Source: Rhodocollybia butyracea
Lineage: Eukaryota; Basidiomycota; Agaricomycetes; Agaricales; Omphalotaceae
Direction of reading: 5' to 3'
Assembly (NCBI GenBank): GCA_015501585.1
Contig: JADNRY010000117.1
Location: forward strand, 123,118 to 187,117
DNA: 64,000 nt
Under the pieces are notes generated by a model. The model was not told the DNA's origin, did no database searches, and saw only the letters and a list, made by a program, of their open reading frames with translations. Of the stretch, positions 10,381 through 23,900 are shown piece after piece. Position numbers and translations under genes: made by a program. The stretch's first letter is position 1. Each line of letters opens with the position of its first letter.

Positions 10381-13300
10381 CCTGAGAGTGGGGATATTGA
10401 AGCCCGTTTGGAAGGAGAAGACACGGAAGAGGATGATGAACTTGACAGTGACAATTGTGCAACTTTACTATTGTCTCCTGACTCTGGTATGTCCAGCTTT
10501 ATTTGAATATCTTCTCGTGGTACTGGTTGGCAACTAATTGAATGAATCATGAATACAGTCTCAGAGTGTGCTCAGGACTTGTCTGAAAAAGAAATTGAAG
10601 AGGCCTACATTACAGAACCAGATGTGTCAATGCCAGAGGAAGCAGAAGCCAGGTTTGACTTCCTACCTCGCTTGAAACCGGCCAGTTCAAACTTTGATAT
10701 TTCAACACTTCAGAGTGACACTCACTCTGATTTCTCTTATTCTTCAGATTTGGAGATGGCGGAGGTCTCGTCTGACTCTGACTTGGACATGGGTGAAGTC
10801 TCCTCTGATTCTTCAGGTTCAGACCTAGTACTACTAGAGGCCTCTTCTCAGGCCAATGCCTCAGAATCTGAGGCTTCTCTGGCAGCTCATCCAAGTTACA
10901 ATTTGGGCCGCACCCTCAGCAGTGCTGATAATGATGAAGATAAGCCAAGGGAATGGCTGTGGCATTCTACTGCTGGTAAGGTGATCGGCCAGCAATACAA
11001 CATTCATCAGCAGTGGAAAAATATTTTGCAATCAAAGAAGCAACAAAGTACTAGCCTTCAAGATCATGTTCAAGCTGATCATGAGTGCTACAAACTTTTT
11101 ACTTCCCGGTTGGATTGGGAAATAGCGCACTGGGCAGTTACAGAAAAGATTTCTCAAAAGGCTCTTGATCATCTGCTTCAAGTTCCTCAGGTAACTCAGT
11201 CTCTCAGTTCTTCAATTTTGGTGACTTGCCATCTGACTTGCCACTGCTTGGTAGTCGTTGAGAAGTTATAATATTCAAGCTGGCTGACTTTTCAACTTTC
11301 ACTGACAGGTACAGCAAAAATTAGGCCTAACCTACAAAAACTCTAAAGGTATGCTGAAGTGCATTGATGAAATTCCTGAGAGATGCGGCAATTGGTACAC
11401 TAAGCAATTCTCATTCCGCGATAAACCTGATGAACAGTTTACTGTGCATCATCGGAACCCTGTAGAAGCCATCAAAGCACTGTGGGGCGATCCCGCCTTT
11501 GCCGAAAACTTGGTGTATAGGCCAGGAAAGCTTTTTCGTGGAGGGGAAGCAAAGACTGAAGATAACCGTATCTTCTCCGAAATGTGGACTACAGGTTTCT
11601 GGAACGCAGTACAGGTATGTACTGCCAGCGTTACTACTAAGATAAATTGAACTTAGCATGGGACATCCTACTTGAACTTATCTCAAACCAGCATGCAATT
11701 CCAGAAGGAGGAACAGTCTGCCCTGTGATTATAGCCTCCGATAAAACTAACCTAACCAGGTTCTCAGGGAACAAATCTGCATATCCCGTCTATCTCACCA
11801 TTGGCAATTTGCCTAAGGCATTGAGGCAAAAGCCCAGTGCTTGGGCATGTGCGCTTATTGCTTATCTCTCTGTTGATAAGCCTGATAAAAAATGCATCAC
11901 AAAAAAAGATTCCAAATTAAGAGCATATGAGATTTTTCATCGTTCTATGGCTCATGTATTGGCACCATTAAAATCTGCTGGAAATCCGCAAACAGGGGGA
12001 ATAGAAATGGTTGGAGGTGATGGTGATGTGAGGATGGTCTATCCCTTGCTTTCTATATATGTGGCAGACTATCCTGAGCAGTGTCTTGTAACATGCACCA
12101 AGTATGGCACCTGTCCAAAGTGCAAAAAAAAAAGCACAAGAGCTGTCCCATGCAGTAACTGGAGATCTACGGACACAGTCATGGACTCAAAAAATAATCA
12201 ATAAAGCTTATAAGGACGCTGTAGCTAATCAGTCTTCTGCTACTGTATCAAGGGCAAAAAGTCATGCACATACATCTGCTATGAAGGAGCACAATGTTGC
12301 TGGGGGATTTGAGCCTTTTTGGGCAGGATTTCTCTAACAGACATACATCAGTGCATTACACCCGATATTCTTCACCAATGCTACCAAGGAGTCTTTGTGC
12401 ATCTGCTTAAATGGGTACAAGAACTTGTAGGTGTGAATGAACTTGATGAGCGATTTCAAGTGCTACCGCCTACATGTGGTGTCCGTCATTTCAAAAAAGG
12501 GATAGCAGATTTCAGCCAGATAACTGGGACTGAGCATAAGCACATAGCACGTATTCTCCTCGCATCTCTAACAGGAAAAGTTGATGCAAAAGGCATCGCA
12601 GCTTGCAAAGCTTTGTTGAATTTCATTCATCTTGCTCAGTACCCTTCACATGACCAGGAGACTCTAGACTATATGGATGCAGAGCTACAAACATGGCACA
12701 AAAACAAGGCCTACTTTGTCACGGAAGGTGTTTAAGATCACTTGAACATTCCAAATTTCACTCTCTGGTTCATTATGTAGATTCCATCAAGTGGCTTGGC
12801 ACAACTGATAACTACAACACAGAAGCATTTGAGTGTTTGCACATAGATATGGCAAAAGAAGCCTGGGATGCAACCAATAAACGTAATCACTTCCCTCAGA
12901 TGACCCAATGGCTTTCAAGACAAGAAAAAATGATGTCATATGAGTTTTATAGAAACTGGATTGATTCAACTACTATGGCACATGATGAAGATACTGAAGA
13001 AGACAAGTCGGAAGAGGATACTACTGCTCTTATCCTTGATGTTGCCAAACTTGGCAAAAAGAGACAGACTCAGGTTAAAAGAGCTCCCACTGCTAATGCT
13101 GCTAGTAAAGTTGAAACCCAATCTGGGTCCGAACTGCTGCAGACCAACATCCGAATAGCTAAACATCCGCATGAGCAAAGAAAAAGTCTTAACGCAATTG
13201 TTAATTCTCATAATGTGCCTGGTTTTATACCAGCACTGAAGCTCTATATAAACTCTCATCTTCCGAAAGAAGAACAGGCTACAAAAAAAGAAGCTATAGC

Positions 13301-13886
13301 AAATGGATGTCTTCCTTTTACTTTGCTTGACGTTTGGCACCATTTCAAATTTACACCAGTTAATCTGTTCGATGATGACTCAGATGTGCCAAAAGAAATA
13401 GTAAAAGCCATCCCGTCTGGCACCAACTTGAGAACCTCTCAGTCAGGACCTAGATATGATACAGTGATAGTGTTAGTCAACGATGAAGCCGAATCTACAG
13501 CAGTAATAGGTTGTAGAGTTGCCAGGCTTAGGGTCATATTTCAGCTTCCTGAAAAAGTAAAAAGACTTGGGCAAGGATTTGGAATACTAGAAGAGCCTGC
13601 TCCCTCAAACTGGCCCAGAACCCCTCTTGCATACATTACATGGTTTTCTCACTTTAAAAGTGGACCTGATAGTAAAAATGGGATGTGTCATGTAAAACCC
13701 TCAGCCTTGAACGGCATTCCGCAAGGTGGAATTATCTCTTTGTCAGATATTAGGCAGAGCTGTATGTTGGTACCAAGCTCAAATGAGTGGAGCAGAAGTT
13801 GGATTTCAGACAATATTCTGGATGAATGTCCCTCATTCTTTGTGAATAACTTTCAGAGTAAATATACGTATCAGACAATATATTAA
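10381..13886 (+). pseudogene. Plavaka (CACTA superfamily) DDE transposase, frameshifted
   Basis: Five exon pieces read in order: about 10,381-10,486; 10,559-11,190; 11,309-11,614; 11,692-12,121; then 12,122-13,886. Family blocks are AIPEGGTVCPVIIASDKTNL, FSGNKSAYPVYLTIGNLPKA, TPDILHQCYQGVFVHLLKW, HYVDSIKWLGTTDNYNTEAF, and a C-terminal region with PRTPLAYITWFSHF and DECPSFFVNNF, all in the order usual for mushroom Plavaka proteins. The N-terminus is acidic; no C2H2 finger was seen and the first exon is probably missing. Breaks: a one-base shift at an A10 run (about 12,122-12,132), another near 12,331 (WAGF to LTDIH), and a TAA plus a shift near 12,733-12,760. These could be decay or homopolymer assembly errors. 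It would act on DNA transposition in the nucleus. Confidence 0.9.
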
Positions 13887-16260
13887 TTATCAATCTGTTT
13901 TAAATTTCATGAGCTGAAGATTAACCAGGAGATTAACACAATGTGTGGGGGTGGTAAAGCACTAGTGCGTACCAAAACCCACTCAAAGCAGATGTGAGCT
14001 CAGCTACAAAATTTCACGCAGACGTGGATCAAAAGCCACCTTGCCTTATTTATTGATCCACGAGACGCGAATATGCATAGCTTTTTGCTGCTTTGAGTCT
14101 TGTAAGACTTTTGCTTCCACTCATGTCAGTAATGCTTATGACAGAGTCATTCCTCAGCACTGTGCTGTCATAGCAGCAGTTGCTGTGTGGGACAGCTCAG
14201 GCTTCAGCCCTCCAATGTGGAAGAGTTCATCTAACGGCCCCCCTCATTTGAAAAATGACAAATCTTTGCCAGTGGATGAGGCCAAAGCTGTTTTCACAAC
14301 CTAATTGGGAAATGACCAAACTGAACACAAAAAACTGTTTGTACTCTTTCCGTGAGGACAATAACATGTAGTAAACATCCAGATCTCTTCACTATACATA
14401 GGATAGGTTGCTCATCCAAAATGAAGCCAATCCTGTGGTGGGAAGGGGTTGCATTGCAAAATATTTTTTGGATAACCTTTGATTTTAGTGGATGAGGCCA
14501 AAGCTGTATGTCCATAAAAGAAAATCAATGAAAAGTGTTGAGTCTAAAGATTGCTTGATATAACATGCAGATTGCAATGGATAAGGCTGATCCTTTTCAT
14601 CCCCTGATGCCCTTATATGCTCTCTACCCTTTCTGGGTCTCAGATATATTTAGATGGCCCCTGGGAGATCAGTCTTTATTGATCTTTAAACTTTCCCATC
14701 AAAACCCTCATTTTTTCGAAATTAGAGAATAAGTATCAGAGTATCCAGGGCAGGGTGGGCCACAGGCTTCTAGGACACTGTACCTTGGTATAATAGGTAC
14801 ATTCAAACGACTCAGGAGTAGCTTATGCTGTGATGGGAAAGTGGGTAATAAGTGATATCTGTCTAATTAGGCATAAATTTTGTGTATGCATTGGGTGGGT
14901 AGAAACTAGACTGACAATCTAGTGTTGATGTCTCTGGGCACATTGAGTATCCTCGCTAGCTTAGTATCAGACTACCCTTGTAGGCATATCATCACGGCTC
15001 GCTGAGTATTATTGCTGAGATACTAAGCCTTAGCTACAGTTATCATGTTTGGGCTCCGTATAACCCTCTTATTGTATGTATAGCACATATACATTGTCAA
15101 AATATATGGCTACAAGCCTAAGTGCAAAATCTGTGTATTAGTGTCCAAAACCAAATAATCAAAACCAAAACCAATACAACAAAACTAAGATTCTCCTAGG
15201 CAAACTCTGGCACTAGCTAGAATAGTAACTTTGAGGTTTGTCAACAACCCTAGGCCAACTCTGGCACTAGCTGCTGTGACACCATAAAGTCCTTGACCAA
15301 ACTCTGGGCCAAGCTACAATATTGTGAGTGAACTTAATCACTAGGAACTCGTACCACAATCTTAGTGGCTCGCCTAACTTCACAGGGAAGTCAACTAAGG
15401 AACCCCCACTCTGGAGCCAAATAATTCCATTAGAAACTGCCCCCTCTAAGGAAGCAACTAGATTTAAGGTTGATCTGGAGTTCAAGGGAACTCACATGCT
15501 CAAGACTCGATCAAATTCTCAAGTGGGCCAAAGGAAGTTTGTGAAATTCTATTACAGGCCAAATTCTGCCAAGCAAGTAATATGACAGTAAATCAAACTC
15601 CTTGAAGAAACTATCAGTCACTCTGCGGTAAAGCGTTGAGACTGCCTAACAACTTTGTGAAGCAACTAACACTTCTCCACGGGAACACATAGAGAGGTGA
15701 CAAGCTACTTACTACATCAGGAAAAACACTTCTGACCTAGGCTTTCCAAGGTTCACCTCATGGTGCAGAGGCTATCCAAGGTGCCCAAGTTACTTTGGCA
15801 CCCGAGGTTTTGAGGTCAATTCCTATGTCTCTTTATTATATCTTTGAAGTGCCTGTAGCAAGTGTAGGGTTTGCTTTAAGTGGGCCTCATGTTGCTGTAG
15901 TTCTTTAGTCTCTCCAGATATCCTATGTACATTAGGTCATCTATGTCTCCCAGGGAAGCCCTAGGAAATTTGTAGAGAAGCCATAGAGAAGCCCCAAGAA
16001 GGCCCAGGGAAGTCGTAGAGAAGCCCCAAGAAGCCCCGAGAAGCCCCAGGGAAGTCGGATCTTCATAAGTATACCTTTGATTATGTATCATGACAAACAT
16101 CATATTATCAAAATGTGAGCTAAACATTGTGAGAAGTGCGACACTCTCAAGATAAACCGAAGTGAAAAGCCAGCTACTATCTATTGCACAAGACATACAC
16201 TTTGATTATTTTTACGCAACACCATACAGCCATATATACAGATATGTACTTGCTAGGATA
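13887..16260. other. No recognisable gene; short direct repeats
   Basis: AGTGGATGAGGCCAAAGCTG occurs at about 14,271 and 14,489. Near 15,200-15,270 the phrase CCAACTCTGGCACTAGCT is repeated. At 15,950-16,060 there is an imperfect tandem repeat built from AGAAGCCCC units. None of the open frames has a recognisable domain. The region may be the 3' subterminal part of the Plavaka element or of a neighbouring one. Confidence 0.4.
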
Positions 16261-16269
16261 GACCAGCAT

Positions 16270-17600
16270 CTGAGAGCATCTCATGTGCCAGCCTCAAATG
16301 TTTGCCTACCATAGTATCTGTGAATTTGAGATGATTTGGCTGACAATCGTCCCCAAGATTGACCTGGCGAAATTCCAAAATGTGTCGAAGATGCCACAAT
16401 AAGTGAACCCCACAATTGTACCTGTTAGGCTGGAAATGAACCTGAGAATTGATGAATGTGGGCAGAAATTATGATGCAAGTCTAAGACAAACCTCGAAGT
16501 GGGGATTGAATATCCACCCACAGTCCACATTATTTTTGAGGTTGATGTCTTGGCCTCAAATACTACCTAAGACTTCTGTAACCCATAATAAAAGCTAATG
16601 GTTCACTTGAACATTTGAGAGTAGTAGTATGAATGGAATGAAAATGTACCATCATCAACTTAGCATTCTTCCTAAGGAGCGGTGGGTTTTTTCGATTGTT
16701 TACACATGTAGGCTTCCAACTTTCATAGATATTGATTTGCTGGTCAAGGAAATCGATACTCGCAGAGTACCAATGGTGCTTATCGTTGATAGGAATGAAG
16801 ACACTATCCCAGTCCCTGAGCTCCTGCAATAGCTACAGAAAACACTGAGAGTTCATACAAACACCTGGGACAAAAAGCACTTACTATGGCTTTACAACAC
16901 CACTTAGAGATCATTTCCTTGTCCGTTTGTGTCAGGATTCCATCCTCCAGGGGAACAAAGTCATTTGACATAAAAAGGCACTTAGAAGCGAAAAATGAGG
17001 AGAGCCCAAGAGTAGTGCCAGATTCAGTGCACCACTTGCCGACAAAATAGTTGACAACTTCATCATTGATCCAACGGTTAATGCCAAGCATCCGAAAGTC
17101 GGAGAGCTGAACATGGCTAAACTTGGAGGTGATTATTTCAGGGCTGTAGGATGACTAGGACGATTAAGACGAGGGATGAGAGAAACAGCATGTCGCATAC
17201 CAAGTCCAGCAAAACTCTTAGCCTGGCCTCTGCCTCCTCCGGATATTCATCGAGGCCTTTCCACAAAGCATTTTCTATGGCTATCCTTTTCCTACTAATA
17301 CACCCATGCAGAGTCTTCAAATTACAAAGGGCGCATAGAGCACTGTTATCAGAAGGGATGGTGTAGTGGTACTTTAGGCGACGATTAAGGGCGGCCTCAA
17401 CGCAGGTCGCCGTGGCAAGAATCCTGACAGTTTCGTGTAGTTGGGTCATTTGAAACGTTGAGTCTGGGTAGAATCGACTATTGGATGCGGACAGTATTGT
17501 AAAAGTCAAGTCGACAAGAGCATCGAGTTGGTCAATAGTTGTCAGATTGAAGAGTTGCTGAAGGGAGAGAGATGGAAAAAAAGTCTTGCAGTCTTTTATG
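16270..17600 (-). pseudogene. Ulp1/SENP-like (C48) cysteine protease, transposon-associated type
   Basis: Minus-strand exons: about 17,590-17,201; 17,143-16,885; 16,832-16,681; 16,625-16,490; and about 16,441-16,270, each joined by GT-AG introns of about 50-60 bp. Blocks: INRWINDEVVNYFVGKWC (substrate-groove start), WDSVFIPINDKHHWYSASID (catalytic His in HHW), INIYESW, and VHFQPNRYNCGVHLLWHLRH (oxyanion Gln and nucleophile Cys). The Asp of the usual IYDSW block is Glu here. An in-frame TGA after VTEVLGSI (about 16,550) is the only clear break; an Arg codon turned to TGA is likely. Such proteases remove SUMO-like modifiers and are often carried by Plavaka/KDZ-type elements; here it lies 2.4 kb from the Plavaka transposase but on the other strand, so linkage is not shown. 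Confidence 0.8.
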
Positions 17601-18208
17601 ATATTGACTATATCTCGAAGGACTGGTAGTGTACAACTTCAACTGGGTCCAAACGGTTCAAAGTTGGCAGGCAGACAATTTTTGTGAGATTTCGCGAGTT
17701 GGGAAAATGAAGGCAAATTTTGATACATTGTTCTATTTGCTTTCAGGTTTGAGTGCTGAGGAGGAAACTCTGAGAACTCACCTTGTGGTAGATACAGACA
17801 TTGCTTAAAATGACTCATCTAGCGGCGTGATGTTAATTATTGCCGGAATTTTGCCCGAAAATGAACGTGAATTGTAAATCATAAATCGTAAATGGTAAAT
17901 CGAGAGGTCATCTTCCAACACGGATATCTCACGATGGTCTGGATAGTATCATCTAAGTCCTTTGTTTAAGCTGCAGAATATATAGTACTAGGACACAAAT
18001 CCGAAATATCAGAGAAAAAGTAGAACTAGATGATATAACTGTTGTCTCTCCGATTTATTGAACAGAAAATGCAAACAATTAAAATGAAGGAGTTTCAAAA
18101 ACAAAGGCAAAAGAGAAGCGCAAGTGGTAGGAGATGTAGATAATCTCCAGAACGATAAAGCGGGAGGCTGAAGTCACAGTAAGCATCGACACCACTGATC
18201 ATTCCCCA
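17601..18208. other. Intergenic; nothing recognised
   Basis: AT-rich stretch between the Ulp1-like gene and the kinase fragment. ATCATAAATCGTAAATGGTA near 17,878 is a short ATCRTAAAT-type direct repeat. No gene or structure is supported. Confidence 0.4.
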
Positions 18209-19060
18209 CTATCCTTCTTCATCCACCCAAATCGTTATTATCCCCAGGGATCTGGGCTTCACCAAAGGCAGGAGCAAGCATCTGGTACACCCCCTTGCAT
18301 GCAGCGCGACCACTAGCTTCCTTGGAGTCTTCCTTGGAGTCAATGTCATAGTACTCTGTTCTGGTGGTAACAAACTGCTCATATTCTGCACCGATCTTCA
18401 ACTTCTTGCATATAACCTCGGTACTCTGAAACTGGGTAGCCATCTCCTGGTCAGCCCAGTCAGGAGAAGTCGCCCTCCATGACTCATCCCTCAAAGTGTT
18501 GCTAAAGCAAGTAATCATATATTCATGGCTTTCCAAATTTCGCTCGGCATTGAGGAGCTTGGGACTGAACATGATGTTTAAGTCTTCTGGGGGGCAATAT
18601 AGGACACAAACAGCAATGCCTATTTCATTTATGAGTTTCTGGAAATGCAGTGTGTTCCAGCCCCAAAGAATGCGTCCGGGGCCAATGGTGTCTCTCTTGC
18701 CGGTAGCTCCTTCTCTGAAGGCATTGAGAGCCCCAGTCCACAAGAACTTATTGTTTCGGTAGGCCCGCATGTGAATCGAAGTCAAGGGAGCGGATGCATA
18801 GTGGTTGGCCATGAACAACATGACATAAAAGAACGACTCGAGGTCATCACAAACTTGGTGGGGGGAATCTGGGTCCTCTAAAAGTTTAATGGACATGAAT
18901 TGTCATGTGCCCTGACAGGATATTGAGGATCTTCAAACAGAGGGAGAAGAAGGGTAACTCACAGTTCTTTCCGCCCTCAATTTGAGGAGATCGGAGCCTT
19001 CGTTAAACTTGTTGTTAAAGGTAGTCTTCCTAGCAACGTGCCAGTTATTACTACTGCAGC
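18209..19060 (-). pseudogene. FunK1 fungal protein kinase, C-lobe fragment
   Basis: The minus-strand frame 18,896-18,219 begins MSIKLLEDPDSPHQVCDDLE and continues SFFYVMLFMANHY, matching the region after the activation segment in FunK1 kinases (of the form GTWQFMS then a DDLES-type block). An upstream piece (about 19,060-18,963, ARKTTFNNKF to AERT) joins through a GTGAGT...GTCAG intron. At the junction GTWQFMS is read GT-stop-QFMS, because the Trp codon is TGA. The N-lobe and the catalytic loop are absent. The fragment is therefore not an active kinase, though translation from the downstream Met could give a 225-residue C-lobe. FunK1 genes are heavily amplified in Agaricomycetes. Confidence 0.75.
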
Positions 19061-19358
19061 ATGTGCACCAGGTGAAGCTATGCATGCACTTTGCACATTG
19101 TTGGGGATGAATGGAGCTTCCTTTGGACTGTAATACAATATTACACAGCCCATGCCAGCTGAAAGTGCCAGTCCCATACAGGTCCCTATGCCGACGCAGG
19201 CGGCGAGCTCGACTCCGGTAAAGAAGGTAAACTACGAGGCCAACGCAGGGATGGTACTAGCCAATGCCCGTAAAGACTAGCTGTTACAGCTACCTATCTA
19301 ATTCTACCCTAACATGATTATGATCTTATTAGTACTAATGTAGAGAAGTACTACCAAG

Positions 19359-19439
19359 GTCCAATAGTGTAGAGGTTAACATGCACGATGGCTTGATGAT
19401 AGACCTCCGTGAGATCCAGGTTCGAGTCCTGGTTGGACC
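19359..19439 (+). other. tRNA-like sequence (diverged copy A)
   Basis: The ends GGTCCAA and TTGGACC form a perfect 7-bp acceptor stem. D-arm GTGTAGAGGTTAACAT and T-arm CCAGGTTCGAGTCCTGG are intact, so Pol III A and B boxes are present. The anticodon arm is about 10 nt longer than normal and lacks a T at position 33, so no anticodon can be assigned. No T-run follows closely. It shares acceptor, T-arm and CCGTGAGAY with the copy at 26,522, so the two form a family, with a Gln-like overall body. A pseudogene or SINE head is more likely than a working tRNA. Confidence 0.5.
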
Positions 19440-19856
19440 GTACCGTCAACCAGGACTTATGGCCTTGTATTTTGATTTCTTTTGGCAGTGACTCAAAGTA
19501 ATTTTCTTTGTGAGCTATGAAATGGCTATGTTATACTGGAAGATGAGTTGCTTTGCGTACTGTCCGATGCGTGTCATATTCTCCTTCTCCTCACAAAAGC
19601 TTATAACAACATAACTTTCATGTGATTTCGGACTCTTTCAATTTCACTGCCATTTCCAGTCGTCAACCATCATCATGACACTGACAGCCATCTCTTTCCA
19701 CCTCGCCTGCACGGGCCCCACAGAGTTTCAACCAATCGCTGGCCTTCCTGGAAACTGAAAGAGATTTTTTGTCACTGATAAGTGTAAGCTTTCGCACATT
19801 TGACATCTTTCTTGCTTTAGCTTTTGCTTATTGCTGAAAAGCTTTAGATGTAGACA

Positions 19857-20630
19857 TGGATTCACCGGTATGCTCTGTCAATGTGGATGAGGGGATCCTC
19901 CTGCCGAGCCTCCAGACAACTCCAGCTGTGTATCCAGTGTTTCCGCAACAGGTGTCCCTCAGGCACAAAGCGTTTGTTAGCACAATCTCTTTCAATCTTG
20001 ATTGTCATTACTGTAGCTGACACGGTCTACTGTTTTCTCCACCCCAAGCGTTTTATCGGAAAAGGCTACCAACTCTGATAAACTCGGATGCACAATTAGC
20101 TCACAACCTCACTGGTGCGTAATGCCAATCTCGCTTTCTTTTCATTACTTGTTCGTTATCTCTTCCATTTCACACCTGAGTTTTGATGTTCATCGCTCAG
20201 CAATGATGCTACCACTATGAACGTCGAGAACGCTGATGTTTCTTCTGGTCACCAGATCTTGATCTCAAGTGATGTTCCCTTGTGATGACTAATCAGGGTC
20301 AGTGGTGTCATTTCTCTGCTTCCTTGAGTGGTATCCCATACCTCTTTACAGAAAAAATCCACTCGACATTCTTCGGTTATATCCATGCATACATCTCACC
20401 CTCTTCAATGCAAAAAAGGTGACTCTACAGTAAGCGACGCACACTTCGTTTCCTTACATCTTTACATGTCGTTCACATATATCACTTTGTCGACATTTCC
20501 TCACAATCATATGTGGTTGGTGGCAGTGACAAAGGCCAAAGTCGATGAACAACGGAAAAGGCATAACAAGGGGTGTGTATCCTATCTTATAATACATTTC
20601 CATTTACTAATCTGAGAGCACTCTCTGCTT
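19857..20630 (+). other. Possible 5' exons of an unrecognised gene
   Basis: ATG at 19,857 opens MDSPVCSVNVDEGILLPSLQ and reaches CCGCAACAG just before a GTGTCC donor-like site, with a plausible acceptor TACTGTAG near 20,015. No domain is recognisable and later exons are unclear. The stretch from 19,440 to 20,930 holds nothing else I can support. Confidence 0.2.
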
Positions 20631-20936
20631 GACTTGTGAAGGGATCAACAACCGCTCGGAACTCTCAGCCGCTGAGTCGCTGGGTCTAGGAGTTGTATGA
20701 ATTATAGGCTCCCTCCTTTTGCCCTTCTAGCCGAAGACGCGATGGTTAAAAACACTTGTTGTAAATGCCGCAATTTGGTCGCTTGGTCGTCGTAGTTTTG
20801 ATACTTATCTTGTCATCATTTGACCTCCGACTCCTGGCCGGAAATACATAGATTTTTAGACAAACCAGGGATGTCGCAGATGAAGAGACTGTCAATTTCA
20901 CTGAGACAGCGGTCAGTTGCATCAGGAAATGGCTAA

Positions 20937-23900
20937 TAGACTCAAGCCAACTTGAGCCAACTTGAGGCCAACTTGAGTATATTTGCTAACTTGAGGCCAA
21001 CCTGAGTATATTTGTCAACTTGAGGTTGACAAGGGCCAACTTGAGTATATTTGTCAACTTGAGGTTGACCTGGGCCAACTTGAGGCTAACCTGGGTCAAC
21101 TTGAGTAGATTTGGTAGCCTGAGATCAACCAGGGTCAACCTCAGTAGATTTGTCAACTTGAGGTTAACTTGAGATTAACTGAAGTCAACTTGAGCTTAAC
21201 CTGGTATAAGGCATGTACTGAGTTCAACTGTAGAGTAGTAATGCCCAAAGTTGCTATTTAAGTTGAACTTGAATGAGGTTTAGGTTTAAAAAAGATCAAT
21301 TGTGTAGACAGAGGTCATTAGGTATCTAGACAAATTCTATACAACTGGGGGTAGTGTGGGATGGGACCAGGGTAGGAAAGTGCAAAGACAGGAAGTGAAT
21401 AAAGGAACATAGAGAGGCTCCCTAGAGACTGTGAATGTGCCCTACATTTAAAATGAGAGAAAACCAAGGGAGAGATGGCAAAAACATCAAAAATCACCTA
21501 AGTGAGACTGACCAGGGGGAGATGGCCCAGATGGAAAGTGACCAGGAACTGAGTGGAGGAGCATAGAGAGGGTCCTAAGCGAATGTGAATGGGCCCTACC
21601 TCGGAAAAATTGAATGAAAATTGAAGGAGTTATGGCAAAAACATTGAAAATCACCTATATGACGAGAGAGTGATGGAAAAAATTGGGAATTGCTCTAGCG
21701 TGAGTAAGGCGATAGTGAGGGGGTACCTAGGGGATCTAAACGAGCCCTGGACGAAAGAAACTGAATAAGAACTGATGGAAATATGGCAAAAACAGCGAAA
21801 ATCACCTAAGTGAGACTGACCAGGGGGAGATGACCAAGATGGAAAGTGACCAAGAACTGAGTAGAGGAGCATGGAGAGGGTCCTAAGCGAATGTGAATGG
21901 GCCCTACCTCGGAAAAATTGAGTGAAAATTGAAGAAGTTATGGCAAAAACATTGAAAATCACCTATATGACGAGAGAGTGATGGAAAAAGTTGATAATTG
22001 CTCTAGCGTGAGTAAAGGCGATAGTGAGGGGGTACCTAGGGGATCTAAACGAGCTCTGGACAAAAGAAATCGAATGGAAACTGATGGAATTATGGCAAAA
22101 ACAGCGAAAATCACTTAAGTGAGAATGAACTGAGGAGTGCTGAACAACATGGGGAACTGATCATATGAGATCAAAGCAGCATAGAGAATGTCTTTAGGCA
22201 ATGTGAGTGAGCCCTACTTTGAAGAAATTGCATGAAAACTGCAGGAGATATAATAAGAAGACAAAAAAAATGCCTAAGTCTGATGGTCATGTGTTAACTT
22301 ATGACAAATCATTCAACTCGCATGTTCTCACTCCTCCACCATCATCTCTGGGATTCCCTGCTGTGTTGCCAACAAATCCATCCACCATTAGTCTTTCTTT
22401 ATTACCCATTTGTTTTGTTTATTTTCTCACTGTAACTGTCTTTCTCGAGAGGCCGAGCTTGGACATGGTTAAGATAGCACAGTTACAGGCAGCTGCCACC
22501 TTTCTTGAGGTTCTTTGGAACTGGTCATGATAGAGCGTTGCATTTTTACTCCTTCTTACTGTTCCTCTCTGCCTCTTTAATCTTGTCTCAGCAACTCCCC
22601 ATACTGTCTGTCCCACTTAGGTGAGTTTTGGTGTTCTTGTCATATCTCCTTCAGTTTTCACTCAATTTCTTCGATGTAGAGCTCGTTTAGATCCCCTAGG
22701 GACCCTCTCCCCACCGCTTCAATATTGTTTGAATAGCTCCCCATCGTGGTTACTGTCCCCAGGTCAGTCTCACTTAGGTGATTTTTCGCTGTTTTTGCCA
22801 TAATTCCATCAGTTCTTATTCAATTTCTTTCGTCCAGGGCTCGTTTAGATCCCCTAGGTACCCCCTCACTATCGCCCCACTCACGCCAGAGAAATTCCCA
22901 ACTTTTTCCATCACTCTCTCGTCATATAGGTGATTTTCAATGTTTTTTGCCATAACTCCTTCAATTTTCACTCAATTTTTCCGAGGTAGGGCCCGTTCAC
23001 ATTCGCTTAGGACCCTCTCCATGCTCCTCTACTCACTTCTTGGTCACCTTCCATCTTGGTCATCTCCCCCTGGTCAGTCTCACTTAGGTGATTTTCGCTG
23101 TTTTTTGCCATAATTCCATCAGTTCTTATTCAATTTCTTTCATCCAGGGCTCGTTTAGATCCCCTAGGTACCCCCTCACTATCGCCTTACTCACGTTAGA
23201 GCAATTCCCAACTTTTTCCATCACTCTCTTGTCATATAGGTGATTTTTCAATGTTTTTTGCCATAACTCCTTCAATTTTCACTCAATTTTTCCGAGGTAG
23301 GGCCCGTTCACATTCGCTTAGGACCCTCTCCATGCTCCTCTACTCACTTCTTGATCACCTTTCATCTTGGTCATCTCCCCCTGGTCAGTCTCACTTAGGT
23401 GATTTTCGCTGTTTTTGCCATATTTCCCTCAGTTCTCATTCAACTTCTTTCGTCCAGGGCTTGTTTAGATCCCCTAGGTACCCCCTCACTGTCGCTGTAC
23501 TCACGCTAGAGCAATTCACAACCTTTTCCATCACTCTCTTGTCATATAGGTGATTTTCAATGTTTTTGCCATAACTCCTTCAATTTTCACTCAATTTTGC
23601 CGAGGTAGGGCCCATTCACATTCGCTTAGGACCCTCTCCATGCTCCTCCAATCACTTCTTGGTCACTTTCCATCTTGGTCATCTCACCCTGGTCAGTCTC
23701 ATTTAGGTGGTTTTTCCTGTTTTTGCCATATTCCCCTCAGTTTTCATTCCATTTCTTTGTTATAGGGTTCGTTTAGATTCCCTAGGTACCCCCTTACTAT
23801 TGCTGTACTCACGCTAAACTTTGCCATTATCTTATGTTATTATCATTTATTTTGTACTTTGTTTGTATACAAATTACATCATTTGAACACTTAGTTGTTG

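Noticed and set aside
10610..10894. Minus-strand 94-aa open frame
   Set aside because: Antisense to the acidic N-terminal exon of the Plavaka transposase.
21651..21962. 103-aa minus frame and similar plus frames at 23,251-23,765 as a gene family
   Set aside because: They are the same foldback repeat read from opposite arms; no start context, no domain, and symmetric by construction.
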